A stretch of DNA of 64,000 nt from NCBI GenBank assembly GCA_049606855.1, contig JBMYVY010000002.1:124001-188000 (forward strand), written 5' to 3'. Below the pieces are notes generated by a model. The model searched no databases, was not told the origin of the DNA, and worked only from the letters and a program-made list of their open reading frames with translations. The position numbers were made by a program, and so were the translations under genes. The stretch is from JBELHR01 sp049606855 (GTDB lineage Bacteria; Bacteroidota; Bacteroidia; Flavobacteriales; Flavobacteriaceae). Shown in pieces: positions 8,117 through 15,178 of this stretch. Positions within the stretch are counted from its first letter, which is position 1; every line of letters starts with the position of its first letter.

Positions 8117-10224
8117 TAGCTCAGAATTTGATAAGCAATTAGTGCTGACACATAGGCAAGAAGTCCCATCACTATAAATTGAGTAATTGGCCAATACCAA
8201 GATTTAGTTTCTTTTTTTACAACCGCCAGAGTCCCCATACATTGCATCGCAAAGGCATAAAATAGCATCAATGACATTCCTGTTGCCAAATTAAAACGTG
8301 AAGTTCCTGTTTCCGGGTTGACCTCATCCATCATACGGTCTTTTATCGTTGCGACCTCATCATCACTATCTCCAACGGAATAGATTGTAGCTAAGGTAGA
8401 AACAAACACTTCTCGTGCCGCGAATGAAGTAACTATAGCGATTCCTATTTTCCAATCATAACCCAGAGGTTCAAGCACAGGCTCTATACCCTTACCCATT
8501 TGACCTACGTAAGATTTTTCTAGTTTATAAGAAGAAAGTTCCTGATCGAAATCCCCGGTTCCTGAATAAATTTCCGGAAAATCCACATCAGCCTGTTGGT
8601 ATTCTGTTGAGCCATTTGATGCCAAAAACCATAGCACTATAGACAATGCCAAAATAATTTTTCCAGCTCCCAAAACAAATGATTTAGTTTTCTCATAAAC
8701 TTCAAATCCTAAATTTTTGATACTTGGCCATTTGTATGTTGGCATTTCAATAATGAAAAAATTCTTGCTCTTAATCTTTAAGGCTTTGTTTAAAATGATT
8801 GCTCCAATTATCGCCATCAAAAACCCTAGAACATACAATCCAGTGAGCACTAATCCTTGGAGCCCAAACACGCCTCCAACACGAATATCAGGAATTACCA
8901 ACGCAATCAAAATTGCATATACAGGCAAACGTGCCGAGCAGGTGGTAAGTGGTGTAACTAGTATTGTGATTAAGCGCTCTTTCCAATCATTGATATTTCT
9001 CGAAGCCATTACCGCTGGAATAGCACATGCCGTTCCTGAAACTAGAGGTATTACAGATTTACCACTCATCCCAAATTTTCTCATGACCTTATCCATCAAA
9101 AACACGACCCGAGACATATAACCAGTCTCTTCCAAGATTCCCAAAAAGAAAAATAAAATCGCAATTTGAGGAATAAATATGACTACCCCTCCAATTCCAG
9201 GAATCAAACCTTCTGAGATTAATTCTGTCAGAGGTCCGGGAGGTAAGCTCGCTTCAGTTTTGGCACTTAAATTTGCAAAAAAACCATCAATAGCATCCAT
9301 AGGATATGAAGCAATATCAAAGACGGACTGGAAGATTACAAAGAGAATCAACAGAAAAATAACATATCCAAAAACCTTGTGGGTTAATAATTGATCAAAC
9401 TTTGCTCTCAAGCCTGTGCCTTGATTGAAGTCAATTCTATAATATTTCTTTAAAAGATCATTAATCTCTTTATATCGAAGTATGGTTTCCTTTCTTTGAA
9501 AAGACTTGACATCATACCCCTCCTCCACATCTTCTAAGCGAATTATTTGCTTCCGCAAGTAAGGAATCTCTACATAGTTCCTTTGAGTTAACAACAACCA
9601 AGATTGATATAAATTAAGATTGAGCTCCGTTGCTATTTCATTGAGTGTATTAAAAAACTTAGGGCTTATCCTTTGAGACAATTTATCAAATTGACTCGGC
9701 GCGGGTTCTATTGCAGAAATGATTGTTTTTTTTAGTGTATCAATTCCTATTTTTTTTCTAGCCGAAAGCCAAATAATTGGAGTTCCCAATTCTGCCTCTA
9801 AACCTTCCCGATCAACTCGAATCCCTTTTTTATCAATTCGATCAATCATATTTACAGCCAATATCACAGGGAAACCTAAGTCCCTAATTTGAGTAAATAA
9901 AAATAAATTACGTTTGAGGTTTTCTATTTCAGCAACCACAACTACTAGATCAGGAAATGAAGAACCGTCTTCATTTAAAAGAGTATTGATAACAACTCCT
10001 TCATCTTTTGAACTTGGATTTATACTATAAGTTCCTGGAAGATCAGTGATATCGACATGTACCTCTTCGAAATTGAATATCCCAAGCTTTTTGTCAACGG
10101 TGACACCGGGATAGTTTCCTACTTTTTGATTTAAACCGGTTAACTCATTAAATAAAGAGGTCTTTCCCGTATTGGGATTTCCAACAAGTGCAATTTTAAG
10201 CTTTTTAGATTTCTGTGTCATCAC
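8116..10224 (-). CDS. feoB: Ferrous iron transporter B
   Basis: A 702-residue FeoB. The N-terminal G domain has the P-loop GNPNTGKTSLFNELTG, switch region GNYPGVTVDKK, DLPGTYSINPSS, and NMIDRIDKKG; the membrane core follows with the paired gate motifs (LEETGYMSRVVFLMDKVMRKFGMSGKSVIPLVSGTACAIPAVMASR and the later FAAREVFVSTLATIY). It imports Fe2+ across the cytoplasmic membrane. The first 20 bases overlap feoA and the stop overlaps the small Cys-rich gene, so all three are tightly coupled. Confidence 0.97.
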   Translation of the reverse strand: MMTQKSKKLKIALVGNPNTGKTSLFNELTGLNQKVGNYPGVTVDKKLGIFNFEEVHVDITDLPGTYSINPSSKDEGVVINTLLNEDGSSFPDLVVVVAEIENLKRNLFLFTQIRDLGFPVILAVNMIDRIDKKGIRVDREGLEAELGTPIIWLSARKKIGIDTLKKTIISAIEPAPSQFDKLSQRISPKFFNTLNEIATELNLNLYQSWLLLTQRNYVEIPYLRKQIIRLEDVEEGYDVKSFQRKETILRYKEINDLLKKYYRIDFNQGTGLRAKFDQLLTHKVFGYVIFLLILFVIFQSVFDIASYPMDAIDGFFANLSAKTEASLPPGPLTELISEGLIPGIGGVVIFIPQIAILFFFLGILEETGYMSRVVFLMDKVMRKFGMSGKSVIPLVSGTACAIPAVMASRNINDWKERLITILVTPLTTCSARLPVYAILIALVIPDIRVGGVFGLQGLVLTGLYVLGFLMAIIGAIILNKALKIKSKNFFIIEMPTYKWPSIKNLGFEVYEKTKSFVLGAGKIILALSIVLWFLASNGSTEYQQADVDFPEIYSGTGDFDQELSSYKLEKSYVGQMGKGIEPVLEPLGYDWKIGIAIVTSFAAREVFVSTLATIYSVGDSDDEVATIKDRMMDEVNPETGTSRFNLATGMSLMLFYAFAMQCMGTLAVVKKETKSWYWPITQFIVMGLLAYVSALIAYQILS

Positions 10225-10450
10225 AAAGTCTTTTAGCTAAAATTATTTGCTCTGCTGTATCTCTACGTATTGCGATATGACTATCGTTAACCCGAATATA
10301 CAGCGGGTCGTTTAAGGGTGCAACTTGAATTAATTCAACTTCTTTTCCCGGATAACAACCCATTTCTAATAATTGCAATGGGACTTCATCAAAACTGAAT
10401 GATTCGATAACACCTTGCTCCCCTATAGTTAAATCCGCTATTGTATGCAC
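10205..10450 (-). CDS. feoA: FeoA-like ferrous iron transport protein
   Basis: An 81-residue SH3-like FeoA domain: TIADLTIGEQGVIESF, LLEMGCYPGKEVELIQVAPLNDPLYIRVNDSHIAIRRDTAEQI. FeoA binds FeoB and supports Fe2+ uptake. I start it at a GTG (10450): an upstream in-frame TTG at 10489 would lie inside the predicted -7 promoter box, and FeoA proteins normally begin close to the TIADL segment. It overlaps feoB by 20 bp. Confidence 0.88.
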   Translation of the reverse strand: MHTIADLTIGEQGVIESFSFDEVPLQLLEMGCYPGKEVELIQVAPLNDPLYIRVNDSHIAIRRDTAEQIILAKRLCDDTEI

Positions 10451-10477
10451 CTTTATTAAGAATGATTTTAAATTATA

Positions 10478-10485
10478 CAAATGTA
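10478..10485 (-). promoter_or_regulatory. -7 box (TACATTTG) of the feoAB operon
   Basis: The minus strand reads TACATTTG, a match to TAnnTTTG, 27 bp before the proposed GTG start of feoA and just past the SCO1-like gene. No good -33 TTG is visible and no iron box was recognised by eye. Confidence 0.5.
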
Positions 10486-10496
10486 ACAAACTTTAT

Positions 10497-11177
10497 TTAG
10501 TCCGTTGGGAATTCTTTTTGAAGAATTTTAATGTCTTCAATTAACCTCGCTACATCTTCTTTATCTGTTCCGTCGTAGTAACCTCGAATTCTTTTCTTCG
10601 GGTCAACCAAAACGAAATTCTCAGTATGAATAAAATCTTGTACACCTCCATCACCTTCATCTAATACGGCGAAATAACTTTTGCGGGCCAGGTCATAAAT
10701 TGCGGGTTTAGATCCCGTAACTAAATTCCATTTAGAATCAATAACACCTTTTTGACCGGCATAAGCTCTAAGTACAGGTACCGAATCCATTATAGGAGTT
10801 ACAGAATGAGAGATCATCATGACGGTATCATCCGTTAAAAAGGCATCTTGCACCATTTTCATATTAGTACTCATAATAGGACAAATGGTTGTACATCTGG
10901 TAAAAAAGAAATCTGCCACATAAATCTTTCCTTGATAATTGTCTTGTGTGATCACTTGACCGTTTTGATTTATCAGGCTGAAATCCGAGACCTTGTGGTT
11001 TCTTCTAATAAATTTCATACTCTGATCAACCAATTTAGGGTTTACATCAACTGGATTGAATACAGGAAGTTTAGTTTTAGGGGTCCCCAAAAACAAAAAA
11101 AGACTTATTCCAATCACGCTCAAAACACCCATAATCTTGAGAGTTGTTTTTGACTTATTGAAAAAACCTAAATCCAT
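10497..11177 (-). CDS. SCO1/SenC/PrrC family copper chaperone-like protein
   Basis: A 226-residue membrane-anchored thioredoxin-fold protein. One N-terminal helix (about 13-31) anchors it with the domain outside. The copper ligands expected of SCO proteins are present: Cys95 and Cys99 in RCTTICPIM and His184 in DFIHTENFVLVDP. SCO proteins deliver copper to the CuA site of cytochrome c oxidase or act as thiol-disulfide enzymes. It sits upstream of feoA and is separated from it by the feoA promoter. Cytochrome oxidase genes are not in the window. Confidence 0.9.
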   Translation of the reverse strand: MDLGFFNKSKTTLKIMGVLSVIGISLFLFLGTPKTKLPVFNPVDVNPKLVDQSMKFIRRNHKVSDFSLINQNGQVITQDNYQGKIYVADFFFTRCTTICPIMSTNMKMVQDAFLTDDTVMMISHSVTPIMDSVPVLRAYAGQKGVIDSKWNLVTGSKPAIYDLARKSYFAVLDEGDGGVQDFIHTENFVLVDPKKRIRGYYDGTDKEDVARLIEDIKILQKEFPTD

Positions 11178-11193
11178 AATCTTAAACTTTGTC

Positions 11194-11201
11194 CAAAATT
11201 A
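11194..11201 (-). promoter_or_regulatory. -7 box (TAATTTTG) of the SCO1-like gene
   Basis: TAATTTTG on the minus strand, 16 bp before the ATG, matches TAnnTTTG. It faces away from the rseP promoter box 33 bp to the right. Confidence 0.45.
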
Positions 11202-11234
11202 CGGAAACCCATTAAATTAAATGGTTTAAAATTG

Positions 11235-11242
11235 TACATTTG
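11235..11242 (+). promoter_or_regulatory. -7 box (TACATTTG) of rseP
   Basis: TACATTTG matches the consensus and lies 16 bp before the ATG at 11259. A TTG-initiated extension from 11232 would overlap this box, which argues against it. Confidence 0.5.
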
Positions 11243-11258
11243 TCAGTCAAAATTATTT

Positions 11259-12590
11259 ATGAACATGGATGTAATGATTAAGGCTACTCAATTCATTTTG
11301 AGTTTATCTTTACTAATAGTCCTTCACGAGTTAGGACACTTTTTACCAGCAAAATATTTCAAGATTAAAGTAGAAAAATTCTACTTATTCTTCGATTATA
11401 AATTTTCTCTTTTCAAGAAAAAAATTGGAGACACTGTTTATGGTATTGGATGGATTCCGTTAGGAGGTTATGTTAAAATTGCAGGTATGATTGACGAATC
11501 AATGGATACTGAGCAAATGAAACAAGAACCCAAACCGTGGGAATTTCGTTCTAAGCCGGCGTGGCAAAGGCTAATTGTTATGTTAGGTGGAGTTACTGTA
11601 AATTTTGTGTTGGGAATTCTTATTTATCAAATGATCTTATTCGTTTGGGGCGAGGATTATGTTACTCCTGAAGGGGTTAAAAACGGTTTTCATGTAAGCC
11701 AAACTTTTGAAGAATTAGGTTTTCAAAACGGAGATAAAATTATAAAAATTGACGGTCAAACTCCAACTGATGTTGTATCCATCAACAAACAGTTGTTTTT
11801 AAGAAGCCTTCAAAACATCACTGTCATTCATCCAAACGGAGCTGAAGAAACGATTTCTGTTCCAGAGGATATTGGAACTACTATGTGGGCTAAAAATGAT
11901 CTTGAGCCTTTTGTTCCTTTAGCTGTTGGAGTCATTGACTCAGTGGTCCCTGGGAAACCGGCGGCTTTGGCAGGAATTAAAAAGGGCGATTTAATTACAG
12001 CGGTAAATGATCAAGAAACGCCTTATTGGAACAATTTTACAAAAGCAGTTCAAGAATCTGAAGAAGATCTAATTGATATTGACTTAATGCGTAATGGAGA
12101 AAAGATAGAGCTTCAGGTAAACCGTCTTGAGGACAAAACCATTGGTGTATCTGCAAGTATCGATATTGAAAAAGCAATACAGATAGACCACAAAGATTAT
12201 TCTCTTGGAGAATCCATTACTGGTGGAGGTAGTTTAGCGTATTGGACACTTTATGACTACATCGCACAATTTAAATATGTTTTTACAAAAAAAGGGGCAC
12301 AATCTGTAGGTGGATTTATTGCTATTGGTAATATCTTTCCGTCGACATGGTCTTGGCAGTCTTTTTGGTCAATTACAGCATTTTTATCAATTATGCTTGG
12401 ATTTATGAATTTACTTCCAATTCCTGCCTTAGATGGTGGCCATGTAATGTTTACCTTATATGAAATGGTAACTGGTCAGAAACCAAGTGACAAATTCTTA
12501 GAGTATGCACAAATGACAGGATTCTTACTATTAATAGCCCTGCTGCTTCTGGCAAATGGAAATGATATAATAAAGTTATTTAACGGATAA
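11259..12590 (+). CDS. rseP: RIP metalloprotease RseP (site-2 protease)
   Basis: A 443-residue intramembrane zinc protease. The catalytic HExxH is HELGH at about residue 23, within the first transmembrane helix, and the third zinc ligand is in NLLPIPALDGGHVMF near residue 390 (LDG motif). Two PDZ-like regions lie between (around 130-205 and 215-300, the second with SVVPGKPAALAGIKKGDLITAVND). RseP cleaves anti-sigma factors and remnant signal peptides. The nearest anti-sigma candidate in the window is the zinc-finger protein at 42060, which appears soluble, so no direct link is implied. Starts at 11265 or 11274 are also possible. Confidence 0.94.
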   Translation: MNMDVMIKATQFILSLSLLIVLHELGHFLPAKYFKIKVEKFYLFFDYKFSLFKKKIGDTVYGIGWIPLGGYVKIAGMIDESMDTEQMKQEPKPWEFRSKPAWQRLIVMLGGVTVNFVLGILIYQMILFVWGEDYVTPEGVKNGFHVSQTFEELGFQNGDKIIKIDGQTPTDVVSINKQLFLRSLQNITVIHPNGAEETISVPEDIGTTMWAKNDLEPFVPLAVGVIDSVVPGKPAALAGIKKGDLITAVNDQETPYWNNFTKAVQESEEDLIDIDLMRNGEKIELQVNRLEDKTIGVSASIDIEKAIQIDHKDYSLGESITGGGSLAYWTLYDYIAQFKYVFTKKGAQSVGGFIAIGNIFPSTWSWQSFWSITAFLSIMLGFMNLLPIPALDGGHVMFTLYEMVTGQKPSDKFLEYAQMTGFLLLIALLLLANGNDIIKLFNG

Positions 12591-12592
12591 TA

Positions 12593-12620
12593 AAAAAAGC
12601 GCCAAATGGCGCTTTTTTTT
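12593..12620. terminator. Bidirectional terminator between rseP and bioB
   Basis: A perfect inverted repeat with A/T-run flanks (12 bases AAAAAAAGCGCC, loop AAAT, then the complement) serves both convergent genes; the bioB stop codon overlaps the T run. Confidence 0.9.
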
Positions 12621-13713
12621 ATGCTTTCACTTTGGCCTTGGCCTTAGCTTCTTCGTTGCGTTCTATCTTGTGTCCTGGTCGAGTCCATTTTGGCTTTTCG
12701 CCAAGAGCCTCATAATTTGAATCTTCAGCTTCAACCGTACTAGGTTGTTCTTTTTTTGCGAAGGCTTTCATCGCCTGTAATCCTAATTTATTAAACAATA
12801 TCATATCCTCACTTACATCAGGATTAGGTGTTGTCAACAACTTATCTCCGGCAAAAATAGAGTTAGCTCCTGCGAAGAAGCACATCGCTTGACCTTCTTG
12901 ACTCATTTGAGTTCTTCCAGCCGAAAGACGGACCTGAGTATTCGGTAAAACGATTCGAGTAGTAGCTACCATACGAATCATCTCCCAAATCTCAACAGGT
13001 TTTTGATCCTCGAGAGGAGTCCCATCCACGGATACTAAAGCGTTGATAGGAGTAGATTCTGGCTGAGGGTTCAAAGTTGAAAGAGCAACCAACATTCTGG
13101 CTCTATCTTCTATCGATTCTCCCATTCCAATAATTCCACCTGAACAAACCGAGACATTGGTTTTGCGCACATTTTCAATGGTATCCAATCGATCTTGGAA
13201 CGCTCTAGTAGAAATTACCTCTTTATAATAATCCTCAGAGGAATCAATGTTGTGATTATAGGCGTACAATCCTGCCTCTGCCAATCGTTGAGCTTGATTT
13301 TCGGTAATCATACCCAAGGTACAACAAACCTCCATATCCAGTTTATTAATGGTACGTACCATTTCAAGAACTTGGTCAAATTCCTCACCGTCTTTTACAT
13401 TTCTCCATGCCGCTCCCATACAAACGCGTGAAGAACCTGAAGATTTAGCCCTTAATGCCTGAGCTTTCACTTGAGAAACGCTCATCAAATCATTACCTTC
13501 AACATCTGTGTGATATCTCGCCGCTTGTGGGCAATATCCACAGTCTTCAGAACATCCTCCTGTTTTGATGGATAATAAGGTACTAACTTGTACTTGATTG
13601 GGGTTATGGTTTTCTCTGTGAACTGTTGCCGCATCATAGAGCAACTCCATTATAGGCTTATTATATATTTCTAGAATTTCTTCCTTTGTCCAGTTATGTC
13701 TTACTTCACTCAT
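12619..13713 (-). CDS. bioB: Biotin synthase
   Basis: A 364-residue radical-SAM enzyme converting dethiobiotin to biotin. The radical-SAM cluster ligands are Cys54, Cys58 and Cys61 in TGGCSEDCGYCPQ. Further family blocks are SGGIIGMGES, NPQPESTPINALV, and RLSAGRTQMSQEGQAMCFFAGANSIFAGDKLLTTPNP, which holds the Arg ligand of the auxiliary 2Fe-2S cluster. The last 30 or so residues are a Lys/Ala-rich tail. It has its own promoter although the ketoacyl synthase gene lies only 55 bp upstream. Confidence 0.97.
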   Translation of the reverse strand: MSEVRHNWTKEEILEIYNKPIMELLYDAATVHRENHNPNQVQVSTLLSIKTGGCSEDCGYCPQAARYHTDVEGNDLMSVSQVKAQALRAKSSGSSRVCMGAAWRNVKDGEEFDQVLEMVRTINKLDMEVCCTLGMITENQAQRLAEAGLYAYNHNIDSSEDYYKEVISTRAFQDRLDTIENVRKTNVSVCSGGIIGMGESIEDRARMLVALSTLNPQPESTPINALVSVDGTPLEDQKPVEIWEMIRMVATTRIVLPNTQVRLSAGRTQMSQEGQAMCFFAGANSIFAGDKLLTTPNPDVSEDMILFNKLGLQAMKAFAKKEQPSTVEAEDSNYEALGEKPKWTRPGHKIERNEEAKAKAKVKA

Positions 13714-13735
13714 ATTTAATAAAGTTTTATACGGT

Positions 13736-13765
13736 CAAAATTACTTATTTCAAATTGATGACCAA
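13736..13765 (-). promoter_or_regulatory. bioB promoter (TTG-N19-TAATTTTG)
   Basis: On the minus strand a TTG (13763-13765) lies 19 bp upstream of TAATTTTG (13736-13743), a full match to the Bacteroidota sigma-A promoter. Transcription from about 13733 gives a 20-nt leader. It lies between the ketoacyl synthase stop and the bioB start. Confidence 0.7.
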
Positions 13766-13768
13766 TGT

Positions 13769-14890
13769 TTATCTTGAAATTATTACACTTACAGCATTCC
13801 CGCCAAAACCTACTGCATTGACCATAATATGCTCCAATCGACCTGGACCTTTCTGAGGATATAGTGGGTTTTCTATAAATTCCTGATGCTTCAACATCAA
13901 AGTTGCCATTTCTAATGAATGCAGGCCAGAGGCACCAAGTGTATGTCCAATGATCCATTTGTTGTTTGTAAGGGCGGGTATTTCATCTCCAAAAACCTGT
14001 TCTATAGCAAAGAGTTCTGACAAGTCTCCTTTAACGGTACCGGGAGCGTGCATCACTATTGCATCGACATTTTCAAGTTTTGCATCTTTCAAAGCCATTT
14101 TCATAGCCTTTTGAAAGCTACTGCCATTTGCTGAAATGGCTGCAGGATGCTCCACCTTTTCCGTAGCATAACCAACACCGCTTATATAAAATTCACATCT
14201 CGTTAAATCGGAGGTTAATACCGCAATACCTGCTCCTTCAGAAACGGCCATCGTATTTTTTGACTTCTCAAAATCCATTGCGCGAATTGGTAAATCATCA
14301 TCTGAATTATATTGACATATTTTTAATGCTGACATTTGTGCAATAGTGAAAGGAGTGTTTGAAGCTTCACTTGCTCCGATTACAAATTCGGAGGAACGAC
14401 CGCTTTCCAACCAAATTACGCCGTTAACTAGTGCATGTAAACCACTAGAACACGTGATGGAATGACTCATCTCAAAACCATTTAAACCAAGTTCATGCGC
14501 CATCCATGAAGATAAGTTTCCAAGAGTAGTTGTTGGACTGCTTAGAACCGCTGTTTGTTCTTCAGATCTAAACTGATCAAAATAGTCTTCAAATAAATGT
14601 GTTGCTCCTCGGGAAGAAGCGATATTAATTCCAGTTTGTGCACCAGGTGTTAAAACAAGCCCTTGAGTCAAATACAATAAGTAATGTACTGAAGGATCTA
14701 ATTTCAAAAGATCTTTTCTACTATTTACAAAATCAGAAATTTTGGATTTTAGTTTATTCTGGAGAAATACGGCTGATGATTCTTTTAAACCATTAAGAAA
14801 GGGACTTCCTTTTTTATAATTCTCCCAAACTTCTTCTCCCTGCCCTAAACTTGAAATGCATCGTATTTGGGATATCCCTATTCTTTTCAT
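13769..14890 (-). CDS. FabF-like beta-ketoacyl synthase in the biotin region
   Basis: A 373-residue thiolase-fold condensing enzyme, shorter than FabF (about 410). The catalytic triad looks intact: Cys near 146 in SITCSSGLHALVNG, His near 282 in MHAPGTVKGD, and His near 314 in IGHTLGASGLHS; the C-terminus has NAVGFGGNAVSVIIS. No acyl-carrier or malonyl-CoA gene is adjacent. Placed beside bioB, it is a candidate for pimelate chain assembly, since bioC, bioH, bioW and bioI are not seen nearby; this is inference from position. It has its own promoter and lies beyond a terminator from the LuxR gene. Confidence 0.85.
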   Translation of the reverse strand: MKRIGISQIRCISSLGQGEEVWENYKKGSPFLNGLKESSAVFLQNKLKSKISDFVNSRKDLLKLDPSVHYLLYLTQGLVLTPGAQTGINIASSRGATHLFEDYFDQFRSEEQTAVLSSPTTTLGNLSSWMAHELGLNGFEMSHSITCSSGLHALVNGVIWLESGRSSEFVIGASEASNTPFTIAQMSALKICQYNSDDDLPIRAMDFEKSKNTMAVSEGAGIAVLTSDLTRCEFYISGVGYATEKVEHPAAISANGSSFQKAMKMALKDAKLENVDAIVMHAPGTVKGDLSELFAIEQVFGDEIPALTNNKWIIGHTLGASGLHSLEMATLMLKHQEFIENPLYPQKGPGRLEHIMVNAVGFGGNAVSVIISR

Positions 14891-14908
14891 GATCTAATAT
14901 TGTTGGAG

Positions 14909-14939
14909 CAAAAATAGGCTTAATTCAATAAGTATTCAA
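14909..14939 (-). promoter_or_regulatory. Promoter of the ketoacyl synthase gene (TTG-N20-TATTTTTG)
   Basis: On the minus strand TTG (14937-14939), a 20-bp spacer, then TATTTTTG (14909-14916). The predicted start near 14906 leaves a leader of about 16 nt before the ATG at 14890. Confidence 0.65.
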
Positions 14940-14940
14940 C

Positions 14941-14970
14941 AAAAAAAGAGAGGTCACCACAACCTCTCTT
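14941..14970 (-). terminator. Intrinsic terminator upstream of the ketoacyl synthase gene
   Basis: A 9-bp stem (14946-14954 with 14962-14970, 7-base loop) is followed on the minus strand by seven T (14941-14947). It separates the LuxR regulator and any short transcript from 15018 from the ketoacyl synthase gene. Confidence 0.85.
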
Positions 14971-15018
14971 TAATTTAAACCGTTAGTTAATATGTTGAAC
15001 CTCCTACCCCTAAAATGT
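14941..15018 (-). ncRNA. Candidate short non-coding transcript (about 78 nt)
   Basis: This is part of the longest gene-free stretch (14891-15176). On the minus strand a promoter-like pair, TTG (15048-15050), 19 bp, TAGTTTTG (15021-15028), would start transcription near 15018 and the strong terminator at 14941-14970 would end it. The interval has no start codon followed by a plausible reading frame. Near its 5' end it carries a 12-mer (15002-15013, minus strand TTAGGGGTAGGA) that also occurs in the predicted transcript at 34713-34829. Only sequence signals support it. Confidence 0.33.
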
Positions 15019-15157
15019 TTCAAAACTAACTAACAGGGTAAATGTATCAAACTACCTATAAACAGCTACTACCCATTTAGAATAGTTTTTAAAACACCCC
15101 CATAAGTAGGCTTTTAATCTATTTTTCAAGGCATTACAACTCAATTAAATCTAAAAC

Positions 15158-15178
15158 AACTACCCTTTGTGGGTAGTT
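15158..15178. repeat. Perfect inverted repeat AACTACCC-N5-GGGTAGTT
   Basis: Two 8-base arms (15158-15165, 15171-15178) flank 5 bases and overlap the stop codon of the LuxR regulator gene. Further CTACC motifs lie at about 15004, 15052 and 15067. It lacks a good T run on either strand, so an operator or an mRNA 3' stem are both possible. Confidence 0.45.

Noticed and set aside
8717..9121. 134-codon open frame antisense to feoB
   Set aside because: It lies wholly inside feoB on the opposite strand, with no promoter or recognisable protein features.
13716..13958. 80-codon frame between the ketoacyl synthase gene and bioB
   Set aside because: It overlaps the 3' end of the ketoacyl synthase in another frame and covers the bioB promoter; its sequence shows no family features.
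14972..15157. Hidden protein gene in the longest gene-free stretch
   Set aside because: All frames are broken by stops within short distances on both strands; only promoter, hairpin and CTACC motifs were found.
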